A DNA stretch of 64,000 bases, taken from the NCBI RefSeq assembly GCF_000464535.1, contig NW_006916440.1, positions 7,597 through 71,596 on the forward strand. Direction: 5' to 3'. Under the pieces are notes generated by a model. It did not search any database. It saw nothing but the letters and a program-made list of their open reading frames with translations, and was not told where the DNA came from. Position 1 is the stretch's first letter; every line of letters starts with the position of its first letter. Both the position numbers and the translations under genes were made by a program. Source of the stretch: Endocarpon pusillum Z07020. Lineage: Eukaryota; Ascomycota; Eurotiomycetes; Verrucariales; Verrucariaceae. Shown here piece by piece: positions 1 through 10,847 of the stretch.

Positions 1-429
1 ATGTTCTTAAGTATAAAATTTATATTATTAAGAAATAAATTAAATTTATTATTATTTATAGATTTATTAAATAAGTTTATTAAGAATATTATTATAAAAA
101 TATATAAATAATATATCAAAAGCTTTTTATAAAGTATAAAATAATATATTAAAAGCTCTTTATAAAGTATAAAATAATATATTACTTTATTATTAAGTAT
201 CTATTAATTCATAATTAAAGAAAACCTAAAGCTATTAATTATATAACTTATATAATTAACTCTTTTTAATTTATTAGCTTTTTTTACTTAAAGATTTTTT
301 ATTAGATTTTTTATTTTATTTACTAATTATTATTTATTAAAAAGATAAGGGTACTTCTTCTATTATTTTTTTAATACCTTTTCTAAATTCTTATATTAGT
401 AAAATTAGCCCTTTTTAAGAGCGTATATT

Positions 430-830
430 TTATAATATTTATGTGATAGATGGAGTATCTCCTCTTCCATGGCGCAGGAAATACACGGGACCAGCCACGC
501 ACTCGGATGGCAGCGCCGATGGCGTATCCACAACGGCACGCGGAACTCTTGCCGTCAAGCTACTATGCCGCCGATAGAGGCATCCGTACGGCACGTGGCT
601 CCCCGTACGAGTACCATGGAACCGGAGATTGATACGACCTCTTTGGGAAAGTACAATCTCCTCCAGAGGGAAGCTACCGCTTCTGGCCCTGCAGATACTC
701 CGTCGGATCCTCCGCGCAGGTTAACTAGTAGCACCCCTTGTGTTCGATGGAGGAGTATATAGAGTAGAGCGCTGGCCGCACTGTAGATAGACTCCCCAGC
801 TTAAGTTTTAGCAATCTATGGACTATTGAC
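430..830. other. GC-normal island inside AT-rich RIP sequence
   Basis: About 400 bases of ordinary composition sit between two strongly AT-rich tracts (1-430 and 830-1540). Short open frames cross it but none resembles a known protein. It does not continue the gag frame. It could be a younger insertion that escaped RIP, or sequence too short or too unique to be mutated. No terminal repeats were seen at its edges. Confidence 0.4.
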
Positions 831-859
831 TTGTTCTAGTTTCGAGCCATTGCAATTTA

Positions 860-1704
860 GAGCAGATTAATATTCTCTGTTACTTAAAGCGTCTGCCTTA
901 AAAGGTATTATTTTACTTCCTTTTGCCTATTATAATATTCATTAATAGTATAGGCTTCTTAGTATTCTTCTTAGGATCTTCTCTAAGTCTATAAAAATTA
1001 ATATAAAGTTTCTTAGAGTCAGCAAGTTATATTTTATTCTTGTATTTCTTAAGGAACTTAGACTAGTTAGAAAAGGAGTTAGAGTTATTATTTTTGCTCT
1101 AAAAAAGAAGAAGAGTTAGGAGAGTTATTAGATCCTAGAAGAAGCGTAGATTATATATTAAATAGTTATATACAGTTTTGTAAGCTATAATAAACTAACA
1201 AATATTAGGATACTGTAAGTGTTAGAGACTTAGAAGATTCTAAAGCGCTTAGAGTTACTCTGTAATAAAAGGAGCTATATACGCCTGCTTCAGGGCTTCC
1301 TATAAGGCCTTTAGAGTAGAGTATTTATTTATTTAAGTTGGAACAATAAAAGATAACTATTTTATAATCTTAGAAAAGGCTATTTTTTCCTTATCTTGCT
1401 ACTTATTAAACTCCCTAATTTCTTCCTTATAGTCCTTATAAGTAGTATCTTATTAGTGCTGATTCTATCTAGTAGAATCTAAGTCAAGATTTAACTAATT
1501 AAACTGCTCTTAAAAACAAGCAAGCGTTATAAAAGCGTTTGTGCAGCCACAGTTGACAGGAGGATGTGATATAATAGGGCTCCACGCTTTTAGCCTATCC
1601 AGGCGTGCTTTCATGACTCTTGACTATAAGAAATAGTCCTCTGTGCCCTTGAGGAGAGGGATATGAGATTTTTTATAAGAAGGAGAGTCGTAGGAGGATT
1701 CCAT
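860..1704 (-). pseudogene. gag-like frame of the copia element, RIP-degraded
   Basis: A single minus-strand frame opens with ATG at 1704 and can be followed to about 860. It is interrupted about twenty times, always by TAA or TAG and never by TGA. At nearly every site a Gln codon changed by C-to-T fits the local composition; one early stop, in the context Asp-Tyr-Phe-Leu-stop-Ser, fits a former Trp codon. The reading between stops is rich in Lys, Asp, Glu and Gln, as in copia gag proteins. It starts about 135 bases after the primer site, the normal place for gag. No product is possible. Confidence 0.6.
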
Positions 1705-1839
1705 AGTAATCGAATTTGGCTATATAGTACAGCAGAATTTGGAGCTAGGCCGAAAGTGGTAATATAAGGCCTGTGGTGCTCTGATAAGATATAGATCTCT
1801 ATTACAGCTTTCGCTTAATAGAGTAGAAGTCAGCAGGCC

Positions 1840-1851
1840 GGGCTCATAACC
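1840..1851 (-). other. Primer-binding site complementary to initiator tRNA-Met anticodon arm
   Basis: The minus-strand text GGTTATGAGCCC follows the LTR end without a gap. Its complement GGGCTCATAACC contains the CAT anticodon in the context seen in fungal initiator tRNA-Met. Copia-type elements are known to prime reverse transcription from this internal half-tRNA instead of the tRNA 3' end. Confidence 0.65.
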
Positions 1852-2176
1852 TGTTAGAGGATGTAGCAAATAGCGTACAGAGATACTAATTAGATAAGCA
1901 GTATTAAGAGAGAGAGGGTTCAATTGAATTGATTGAGTTACTCTCTTAACTCCTGAGGAGCAGGATGACCGCTATATATACGCATGGAATAGGCAAGCTA
2001 TAGAATCACCTAGAAGGAGATCATAAATCAGCGTTGCAATGCTAACTGCAGCATTTGTGAGTGTATGCGTTTCTGAGTAATAGCGCGTGGCGAACAGTTG
2101 CGGTGGTCGGAGAACTCCGTCTTCCTCTGACATATGCGGGTCATAGCGGCCTAAAATTCGCTAGCTAGGTCTAACA
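1852..2176 (-). repeat. Long terminal repeat of the copia-like element
   Basis: This is a 325-bp segment bounded by perfect 7-bp inverted ends, TGTTAGA at 1852 and TCTAACA ending at 2176. It lies directly against the primer-binding site, where a 5' LTR should end. Base composition is near normal compared with the AT-rich interior. The partner LTR is not in the window, so the limits rest on the terminal inverted repeat and the primer site only. Confidence 0.65.
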
Positions 2177-3242
2177 ATTTTCATTTTTGATATTGCGCAT
2201 GCCTCTACATGCTAATCTGTTCACACAAGAACAGTGTTACAGCCTTCTTCCCTCCACCACACTGGCTTGTCCGAGTCTTCTTACAAGGCGGTCAGTCTAC
2301 TGTTGTTAGTCAGACCGAAGTCATCAAGAGGATCAGAATGAGTCTGTCACATCACGAAAATTGCTGAGGATCGCAACCATCACGAACCGTGTATGCAATG
2401 GCTCACCATGTCCCGCCGAGGGGATCAACGGATCGTAAGAGAGTGCGACCATCGATTTCAGAGAGCGAACAAAGACTACAGGGATATTTTGCTATATGAA
2501 CTTAGCACATAACGACAATATTTCCCCTGGTTAATCAATGGTAGAGCTGATAGGGGGTCATTGGAGCAGGGCGCCCCCCTGAACAGTCACCGCTAAAGTG
2601 CCCGAGGACTGGACAACGCCCGCCTATCCAATGTGTTCTGGACGCACCTCATTTAGCAGCAGGAACTCTCCCAAATATATTACGATATCCCAAACAAATG
2701 TTGGCGAAACCTTCTGTGGTTGCACAAGTCGATGCTGCATTGTCTTTCCCTTCATCGCCGAACCATGTGAAGCCAAACTGATCTGAAGCACATAGACATT
2801 CTACTTCCTAAGTCAGCCACCGGAAGCAATGCCAAACTGGAGCTCACTACATAATGCAGACTGTATAAGGGTTCACAACCGCGTTCAGGCCATTCGCCTG
2901 CTAGATATGCAGGTGACGTGCTACAGTACTTATATGCCCCCCAGCTTAAGCCAAATCGAGTCAGAAAGGAGTTCGACAACCGACCTGAAGGTGTTAAGGA
3001 AAATGCCCGCCGTTACCGTGCTTTGGACACTGCCCAATGCGTGGTCGATGTTGGTCACATCAGCTGGATCTGCCATGCAACCCACACGAAATGCGAGAAC
3101 CACTGGCCATTGTAGCAAGGGGATATATCTATCATGAAGACATAATGATCGCGTTATTGGTCACTATCATTGTTCCTATTGAATAAGTCCAACAGCTGAT
3201 GATGATGTCTGAGATACTGTACTTAGCAACACATCTATTGGC
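2177..3242. other. Intergenic, no gene recognised
   Basis: Composition is ordinary. Several open frames of 60-100 codons overlap one another on both strands, with no family resemblance and no consistent intron structure. Nothing is supported here beyond unique spacer between the dead retroelement and the NLR pseudogene. Confidence 0.5.
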
Positions 3243-6200
3243 CTATGTATCATCAGAAGCGAAGTACTCTGAGTTGGAGTCGTCCTGCCAGCCATTAATA
3301 CACATGCTTGTCTTATCTTCCATGTCCCTCAACCACTTCTCAGACAGTTTACGGTGAGGATGCTGCTCGCTAAGCACCCTCTCCCGAATCCTGACCACTT
3401 TTTGCATGATCTGTATAGCGACAGAGGGTTGGTCTAAGTCCCAGAACAGGGCAGCTAAGTTATGTTCTGATGTCAGTCGAGATGGATGGTCTTCCGCCAG
3501 CGTCTTTTCTTGGATCATGACCACCTATTCTAGTAATGTCATCACCTTCTCGACTTGTTTATTAACTTGATATGCTCTAGCCAGCTCGTGCTGTGAGGCT
3601 AGTCGAGATGGATGGTCTTCTGCTAATATCTGTTCTCTGATCTTGACTATCTGTTCTAATAGTGTCATTGCCTTCTCAACTTGTCCATCATTTTGATATG
3701 TCATAGCCAGCGCGTGTTGTGATACTAGTTGAGATGGATGGTCTTCTGTTAATATCTGTTCTTGGATCTTGACTATCTGTTCTAATAGTGTTGTCGCCTT
3801 CTCTACTTGTCCATTATCTTGATATGTTGTAGCTAACACGTGTTGTGATATTAGTCGATCTGGATGGTCTTCTGCTAATATCTGTTCTTCAATCTTAACT
3901 ATCTATTATAATAGTTTCATTGCCTTCTCAACTTGACCATTATCTTTATATGCTATAGCTAGTGCATGCTGTGATTCTAGTTGATCTGGATGGTTTTCTG
4001 CCAGCGTCTGCTCTCGAATCGTGACCACCTGCTCCAGGACCGTCACTGCTGCTTTACTTTTTGTGCATTGATTTAAGTAATCACCGTAAAGGCCGTACAG
4101 AGGAAGCCATTTCTCAGTCACAGTCAAGTCATCCAGATTCAACCATATGAACAGCTGCCGCATCAGTGTAAACAGCTCTGTGTCGATCTGTAGAAGATTA
4201 AGTATCCACCCACACCGAAGAAGGATGCGGACGATCATGAGTTGTAACTCATTGTCGAACATTACGCTCGTCCCCACGGACACTAGCGCCTGGAGGTGAG
4301 GCCGCAGTTGTGTTTGTCGCTCCTGCCAGAACGACCGCCTCGCACTCAACCACCCCTCAGTAGTTACGGCGATTACGCATCCTGTCCTCAGCCACGACTG
4401 GCGTTGCAGCTTCGGTTCCTGGCGGTCTTTGGCCCAAGCATGTGTCAGCGCATGCATGGAGACGCTCATGGTGTCCCCGGCGCCGTTGACGACCACGAGC
4501 GAGTATACTTCGAGGAGACGTACGGCCTCGACCAAGCGAAAAGAGTCCCATGCCCCTCCATCAGCTTCCAGCAGTGGCAGCAACTGCGAAACATGCCACA
4601 TAACTAGGTGGTCCACCTATTATCCTCCGCAGTAGCTTTACATGGGATGAGCTTCGCACCTTCCCAAACAACTTCGAACAGAGATAGTGGCAGCGGAGTC
4701 GAAGCGAGCATGGCGAGCACAGGCAGGAGTTGCAAGGCGTCGCTGGCGGCTTCCTTGTGTGACGACTGGAGGACGTCGGCCGAGGCTTCGAACGTGGCAT
4801 AGACGTCGCCGTACCGCGATTGTGCCTGTTCAGGCCGAAACGAGAGCAGCCGTTTGCGTTGCCGGTGGAAGACCGAGGGGTAGGCCGCGATGGAGCAGTG
4901 ACCGCGTGACACGTAGGCGCCCGCCTGGATCAGCGCCAGGGGATGACCTTTCAGCAGAGATGTCGCGACAAAATCCGCATCCTGCTTGCAGGCTTCGTGT
5001 TGGGATCGAGGGATTTGGGCCGCTTGCAGAAATAGGTTGCTGGCATCATGCGGGAGAAGTCCATCCAAGGTGATTGATTTCCTCGTGGCATATTGGTGGC
5101 ACTTACTGTTGCGAGATGTGAGGACGATTACGCCGGTGCAGCCGGTCGGAAAGTATTGTTGGTAGTCGACGTCTCTGGCGTCAGCATTATCAAGAATGAG
5201 AAGCCATCGATGTTTGATGTTGGCCAGACTTTGACGCACATCATCGATGCTGGGCGCAGGGAGATTCAGTCGACTGCCAATAGCCCTGAAGCCGCTTTCT
5301 GCCAACGCCACCTTATCCACGTCGACCCAGAACACGCCCCAAAATCTAGTGTATGTATTTCAGTGGGAGTAAGCCAAAAAAAACAATATCAGCAGACCTA
5401 CGATGAGCGCACCCGGTCAGCCACATGCAGGCAGATCTCACTCTTGCCTTGCCCGCCCATCCCAGTGACCACGATCCGACATTGGTCCATGCCCGTATCG
5501 TCTTGCAGGGCATTCTGCACCACTTCTGTGATCTCTGTAACAATATCTGCGCGACCGGTAAAGTAAGGATTGGTCACTCGAGTGATCGTCCAGTGCACGT
5601 TTCGACTCGTGCTGTTAGAGCCTGGGAAAAAATAACAAAGTCAGTACGAACCCTCTTACACATTACAATGTGCCTGACTTACCCACAACAGAATTCATGT
5701 AGGTCAACAGCTCTTTCGCACACCCGGCGGCCACCGCCGCGCTGTAGGCATGCCAGTCATCGTTCTTGTGCGAGTCGGCGTAGTCGGAGATTCCTCGAAT
5801 CACGACGCACCGAAAGTCATTCATCAAGCCCGCCGCTTCCATCTCAAAACACAGCGCTCCGCCGGCGTCCTGGGCGATCTGGTCCCTCTTTTCAGCGTTC
5901 TTTCTACTCGGTTACCTGACGCAATCAAGCCGTAGAAGATCGTCGGCGTGTCCCTTGCCCGAGGCGGCCTCTCCACCACTTGGCTGTGATCACATTTCTG
6001 ACAGGTGGTTTCACCTGATGCGTGCTTGTTGGTGGGCAGAAAGAGGACATCTTTTGCGGTGGTTAGACGACGGTACTCGTCAAGTCCTGGATATTTCCTA
6101 ATCATGTCGTCCAAAAATGTCGAAATCTGGTTGGCCTTGGTGCGATGGGCTGACTTCATATCGACCACACAGGTTCGCCAGCTGGTGGGCGGAGGCTCCA

Positions 6201-6639
6201 GAAACCCTTTGCGCTCGAAGCCCGTGGGGGTCTCCTTGCCCAAATCATACTGCACCACACCCCCATGCCCTCCCGAGGGCATGCTGACCACCACGTCTCC
6301 CAGCCGAACGTCGTTCTGCACGCTCGGCACGCCCCCTCCGATCCCCACCAGCAGACGCAGCGTGGCCTAGGGGAATGTCCGTTTCATGTCCGTGGCCACG
6401 GTGGCCGCCGCGCCCACTCCTTGTGAGCCTTCCGGGAGGAACCCGATTACCACGTTGTGGCCACTCATGCGACCACAGATGTAGCGGTTTGAGTCTCCCT
6501 CTTTGTTCGGCAGCCGAGCGTGTTCTTCGTTCAGCATGTATCTCACCGCACTTACTTCCACCTCCAAGGGACAGATGATGGCCACGCCGTAGTCATCGTG
6601 TCCCAGCTTCTTGAGGGCAGGGAGGGCAGGTTGTGCCAT
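3243..6639 (-). pseudogene. Broken NLR-type gene: purine phosphorylase-like, NB-ARC, TPR repeats
   Basis: Read from ATG at 6639, the N-terminus matches the PNP/UDP phosphorylase-like domain of fungal NLRs (VAIICPLEVEVSAVRYML, then LLVGIGGGVPS). After an intron at 5622-5682 comes an NTPase with P-loop GMGGQGKS and Walker B LLILDNADA, then TPR units of 42 residues. An intron near 5350-5402 is also likely. Breaks: an in-frame TAG at 6367-6369; a one-base-type frameshift near 5915 after SGNRV, beyond which the true frame reads GALCFEMEAAG; a second frameshift near 4610; stops in the TPR region at 3903-3908 and 3528-3530. Most stops equal CAG to TAG. Intact members act in non-self recognition and programmed cell death. 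No full product can be made; a short N-terminal fragment could be. Confidence 0.85.
3480..4030 (-). repeat. Tandem 126-bp TPR-coding units
   Basis: Four to five copies of a 126-bp unit lie in register, each encoding 42 residues of the pattern LLEQIVKIxEQILAEDHP followed by SQHALAxxYQDNGQVEKA. The phrase coding GQVEKA recurs near 3550, 3680, 3805 and 3930. The copies are close enough in DNA sequence to indicate recent unit duplication. Divergence among them is partly C-to-T or G-to-A, giving the stops noted in the pseudogene. Units further from the C-terminus are less alike. Confidence 0.8.
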
Positions 6640-8447
6640 AGCATTGGACAGTGCAGACGTAATCGAATGATCGGGTGGGCGTCGTAACCACAGGCGAGGC
6701 ACCAGAGGTGAAGTCCGATAAAGAGTTCAATATCACAGAATGAACTGAACATCAGGCGAAGTTAACACGCTGGACCGCATGGATGGTTGGGCTAACTCGG
6801 ATCGAGCTGCGGCAGGAGACGCAGCAAATGGGTGACTCAGCCTACTTGCCCTGATTGGTGGTCAAAATGCCCAACCAGCACATATATCGCTAAAGCAATA
6901 CATCGGACGGCACCAGAAACAGTTGAGCGCACAGCTGTATGATAGATGGTTTATGCTCCGAATAATACTACAGCTCGTGTGTCGGGATGACAAGAGGAGT
7001 GTTGGAGCAGCTATACTGGCCAAACTCGGTAGCATATCATGGTGTTCAATAGTCGTCACGGCCAAGTATATAGCGGCGACTTCGTGCCGTACTTATGAGC
7101 GCAGATTCGTACGGAAGCCATATCAAAGCTACTATACTACGTAGATTTGCATCACCACAGCATCGGTACTACTGTCACTGAGTTGCTGTGCGTATGCTTA
7201 GTCCATAGAAGTATCCCAGGTTGCCATTAGGTGCCCTCTAGGCTACTTTCAGGTTGCATAGAATATTCTAGATCCTTGTTAACCGAACGAACTTACAAAG
7301 CGTTCTGAATAGGACCTTTGTATTCTGGGGAACCGGATTCCTCTGTGTGTGGAAACTGATTCGGCTCCATCTGCTGCTATGTTTCATGTCTGGGGGCTGA
7401 AACAGGCTCTGCAGCCGCATTCTGGCGCAGACGTACGTAGTAGTATGGGGGAAGGCATAGATATTGTTAGGCTGGCGCTAGTAACGATTAGTTCTTGTTG
7501 CTTCGCTACAGTGCTGCGGTTCGTTATTGTAAAGCTTGACTTATGTATATTTTATGATATCCCCATGATAGATTGGATACTTCAGGGTGAAAAGGTCAGC
7601 CTAACCCCCGTGGCGGTGAGCCCGGGTTGAGCCAGAGCGGCCCGGATGCCCGAGGCCTCACTCTAACTAGGCCCAGTCCAGAGGTGAGGTCGATGCAGAC
7701 TTCACTTCTCTTGGCGACTCGTTCCAATCACGCACAGATATCATGAGGAAGCAATGGTTGTCAATTTGGGGGCTTCTCACACAAGGAAGCAATAGTACGA
7801 GAAGACCCAGTCTGTCATATGATACTGAATGGTACCTTGCTGCAATGCAACCAGGTTATTCCCTCAATCACTCAGGCTCCAGTAATTTTCCTCTCGTCTG
7901 CCCGCATCAACTTGACAGGACAAGTTCTATAGTAAAAGCGAACTCATCCGCAATCGCAAACGGAACATGGTATGGAAGGCTTTCAAAATGGTACAGATTA
8001 TGCAAGGCGGCTTCAGGCTGCTAAAGCTACCATCAGGTCTTTTCCCTTCCCGATCTTGGTCGCTTGCTGTCGTTGAGATCACCTCTCATCGTTTCTCTCA
8101 TTGCCAACCAGGACTAGTTTCCAGTCTATTAAATGCAGAATGCTGAGTTCAGCCAACTATCCACCGACAAATAGCTCGCCACGACGATAGGAGAATCGGT
8201 AACTAGTGTAGCTAGGCCGGGTGTGGTGGAGGTGATATTTGACTCCTTACACCTTCCTAACCTTGTTCCCTTATTCCGAGTATCACGCTATGGTCACCAT
8301 CCCCTTCTTAATACTTTATAGTGTAATACCTACGCAACACCCAACTTCCGAGAGCCTCGCCAACTTTTCGAATGTGCTGGGTACGTAAGGGATACCAGGA
8401 TTGCGGAAGGTCGTGAAGAGCGTTCGCTGCTGAGTGCTCAGCGGAAC
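6640..8447. other. Intergenic, 1.8 kb without a recognised gene
   Basis: Upstream of the NLR pseudogene and downstream of the unknown minus-strand gene. Short frames occur on both strands, none with a recognisable product or exon structure. No tRNA, LTR or inverted-repeat structure was found by eye. Confidence 0.45.
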
Positions 8448-9642
8448 TCACTGTGGTGATACTGTCTGAGCGAGACTTAAGCCTTCCGCATCACATGGTG
8501 CATTGGATAGCGGCGTAGAAATTGTCTTCAAGGGGGGACGAGGCGTACCAGGATGTTCAGACGTACCAGGATGTTCAGGCGTATCAGGATGCTCAGGTGG
8601 ATTCAATCGAGGAGATTCGGCAATACGTGAGTCGTGGTCAGGCGGTTCGTCTACCTCAGCCTCCTTGAGGTTCTCAGAATCAATGCGTAGTCCCGAGTGA
8701 GTCACCTCACTTCGTGACAAAGGTTCTGCCAGCGGTTCACTCAAAAACCAGCGAACAAAGATGTCCAACCAGTCTTGAGTGAGCTCGCGAAAGTCGAAAA
8801 ACTCGCTGTAGCGTACCTGCAATCGCCCAGATTCTGGAGGCATGTGCGCTTGAACAATACAGCCTCTGCTGCCATACAATGACAACATCAGGACCTGCAG
8901 AATATTAGTTTCAGGCAAACCTTCTCAAGGGAAATGCGAAGCACAAACGGGAAAAACCTCATGTTCAGAATACTTCTTGCACCACATCCTGGCAATCATT
9001 AATCCCGTCAATATCATAAGCTCACTTCGTATAGGTCCAGTCACATCCATGATTTCGTGACAAGCCATGCAAGATCGGTGTGGAAGGCTGTTTGTTGTTC
9101 CGAAGAGCTCTAAGAGCTGCCAATCGCTCTGTCTGGTGGGGTCGTTTCCACAAGGATATCTGCCACTGTCCAGCTCGCTAAGTCGGCATTCTAAGCCAGG
9201 CGATAACCTTCGTAGTGCGAGTTTTATTAGTTTTGCAGAAGCTTGTTTGCATCAGCATGACTTACCCGTTGGGCTCCCACTGCGTTGATTCGTACGCTGC
9301 TCAGACATCATCATCTCTCGAACGACAAAGTTGATCATTGATAGCAGTTTGGACCATGTAGGCATCGGCGTTAGAAGGGTAACGGTCGTCTTCCCAGAAT
9401 GGAATCTGATACATATCTGGCCGTTTGTCGAGGGAAGACAAACGTTCCTGAGACATTGGACGAAAATATGGACCGCCTTGTAATGTTTCCTGGGCGATAT
9501 TGAACTGCGAGATATCGACCCCAATGTCGTACAAGTATGCGATGCTGAAATAGGGATTCATACTACCCCGAACGGAAAGGAAAAGGTCTTGGAGCTTGCC
9601 GCGCAGGATTTCGCGCCTACTCATTGTATGCTTCGACATCAT
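8448..9642 (-). CDS. Unrecognised multi-exon protein with C-terminal EHPGT-type repeats
   Basis: I do not recognise this protein. The first coding block opens at 9642 (MMSKHTMSRREIL) and reads to a TGA at 9301-9303. The same frame then continues with AAYESTQWEPNG up to a GTAAGT donor near 9264, so the TGA may be a mutation or the model may differ. A second block ending at 8949 contains SCMACHEIMDVTGP and LTGLMIARMWCKKYSEH. An intron at 8895-8948 (GTTTGT donor, CAG acceptor) joins it in frame to the last exon, LMLSLYGSRGCIVQAHM onward. The tail holds three copies of a six-residue EHPGT-type repeat (18-bp units at about 8541-8595) in a Pro/Glu-rich, disordered region. Exon borders between 8950 and 9300 are not settled. 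Confidence 0.45.
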
Positions 9643-10247
9643 GGAAGTAAAAGAGCTCGAGATAAAGTAATGCTGAGCACTATGGATGGTGCAAATAGAC
9701 TCTGTTCTCGTTGTTGATTGCTGATGAATTAGAAGCGGATTACGCTAACCGTTCATTAACAACCAATTAGAGAGAGAACACATTGCAGAAAACAATGCAG
9801 ATGAAGACGTGGATACAGTTGAAGTGACTCCGAGACCAGTCCAAAGAGAGCTTAGACCAAGAAGAATGTTTCTTATTAACCATCAACACCCATGTCCAAT
9901 ACTTTCCATATCCTATTGCCGGTCCACCTTGGTAATAAAATCGAGATCCACGCATGTTCTTCCGCAATCGACCATAGGACATGGAAACCAGGGCTTCCCG
10001 TTCGCTCAGCCGTACTTAAGTTATGTGCCGGCCGGTTAGTAGTTGGGTGGGTGACCACCAGCGAATACCGGCTGTTGATTGTTTTTGTCTCTTTTGTTAG
10101 CTGCGTTTCCACTAATTTGTTCTTGGAGCGCCAATTGGATGAGAACGTGAATAACCATCGACTTGTTGTCTCAGGGCATCTAGGAAAGCTAGACTGCTTC
10201 TGTTTTTAGAGCTCGGCATATTAAAGAGAGCTAGCGCACAGAAAGCA
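9643..10247. other. Intergenic between two minus-strand genes
   Basis: About 600 bases upstream of the unknown gene and downstream of zim17. It should hold the terminator of zim17 and the promoter of the unknown gene. No motif stands out. Confidence 0.4.
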
Positions 10248-10847
10248 TCACTGGGTTTTTCGGGCCTGGGTTACATGCGGTGACTCGGTGCCATCCTCCC
10301 AGAATTCGATCTCTTCTTCTCCTTCGTTCCCCACCAACTGTCCATTCCTGATTCCCAGCTTTCCCTTTTTCAACTTCTCACCATGCCTCTGCATAATATC
10401 CACCAGATCTCCCCCTTGGTCAGTAAAAATCCTTAGATGATCTGAGACCACATGTCTGTTCTTGCACGATGGGCATGTGATGAGGGTCGTGCCTTTGTGG
10501 AAACCTTGCTTTGTAACACGATGAGGACCGGAACGAGATGAGCAAGGTTTGCAGGTGAAATAAATTTCGTAGGCTGGATGGTCGGCAGTTGGGGAAGATG
10601 AGGCTGGTCCTCTTGAAGATGGTGAAGCGAACGAAGAAGGAGCGGTAAGAGTAGTGTTAGAGCGCATAATAGGTGCAGATGCCCATGGTCGTTGTCGAGG
10701 CAGATGGCGGGAAGGGAGCATTGGAGCTTTCGAGGAGCAGCGAGGTGAATGCAAGGCGCGACATGTCGTTGATCGTGGGATATTCATTCGGGGAGTCGAG
10801 AAATAGGCTGCTCTCTCAAGCCATGACGATCTGGTGTAGGCGCGCAT
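10248..10847 (-). CDS. zim17: Zim17/Tim15-type mitochondrial zinc-finger protein (mtHsp70 escort)
   Basis: The 199-residue protein has a basic, Ser/Arg-rich N-terminus of about 90 residues without acidic runs, fitting a mitochondrial presequence. It is followed by the DNL zinc finger: CKPC (Cys99, Cys102), the conserved HRVTKQGFHKGT, CPSCKNRH (Cys125, Cys128) and SDHLRIF. This family (Zim17, Tim15, Hep1) keeps matrix Hsp70 soluble and supports the import motor. The C-terminus ends in an acidic EEEIEFWEDG tract usual in fungal members. It is a single exon; ATG 10847 is the first in frame and gives the best presequence, though Met21 is also possible. It is divergent from cullin-3 with a shared 450-bp spacer. 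Confidence 0.88.
   Translation of the reverse strand: MRAYTRSSWLERAAYFSTPRMNIPRSTTCRALHSPRCSSKAPMLPSRHLPRQRPWASAPIMRSNTTLTAPSSFASPSSRGPASSSPTADHPAYEIYFTCKPCSSRSGPHRVTKQGFHKGTTLITCPSCKNRHVVSDHLRIFTDQGGDLVDIMQRHGEKLKKGKLGIRNGQLVGNEGEEEIEFWEDGTESPHVTQARKTQ

Larger units (their letters stand above)
1..2176 (-). mobile_element. RIP-degraded Ty1/copia-like LTR retrotransposon, 5' part
   Basis: Read on the minus strand the order is LTR (2176 to 1852), primer-binding site (1851 to 1840), short leader, a gag-like frame opening at 1704, then very AT-rich sequence running off the window. The LTR ends in the inverted pair TGTTAGA/TCTAACA. The primer site matches the anticodon arm of initiator tRNA-Met, the half-tRNA priming used by copia elements. 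The gag frame is crossed by about twenty stops, all TAA or TAG, which is what CAG/CAA-to-TAG/TAA change (RIP) produces. The second LTR and pol lie outside the window or are unrecognisable in the AT-rich first 430 bases. The element is certainly dead. The family name rests on the primer site and gag layout, not on a search. Confidence 0.75.

Noticed and set aside
5622..5682. Explaining all NLR breaks as introns
   Set aside because: This one is a good intron (GTAAGT to CAG). The breaks at 6367, about 5915 and about 4610 have no fitting splice sites, and conserved domain text runs across them in shifted frames.
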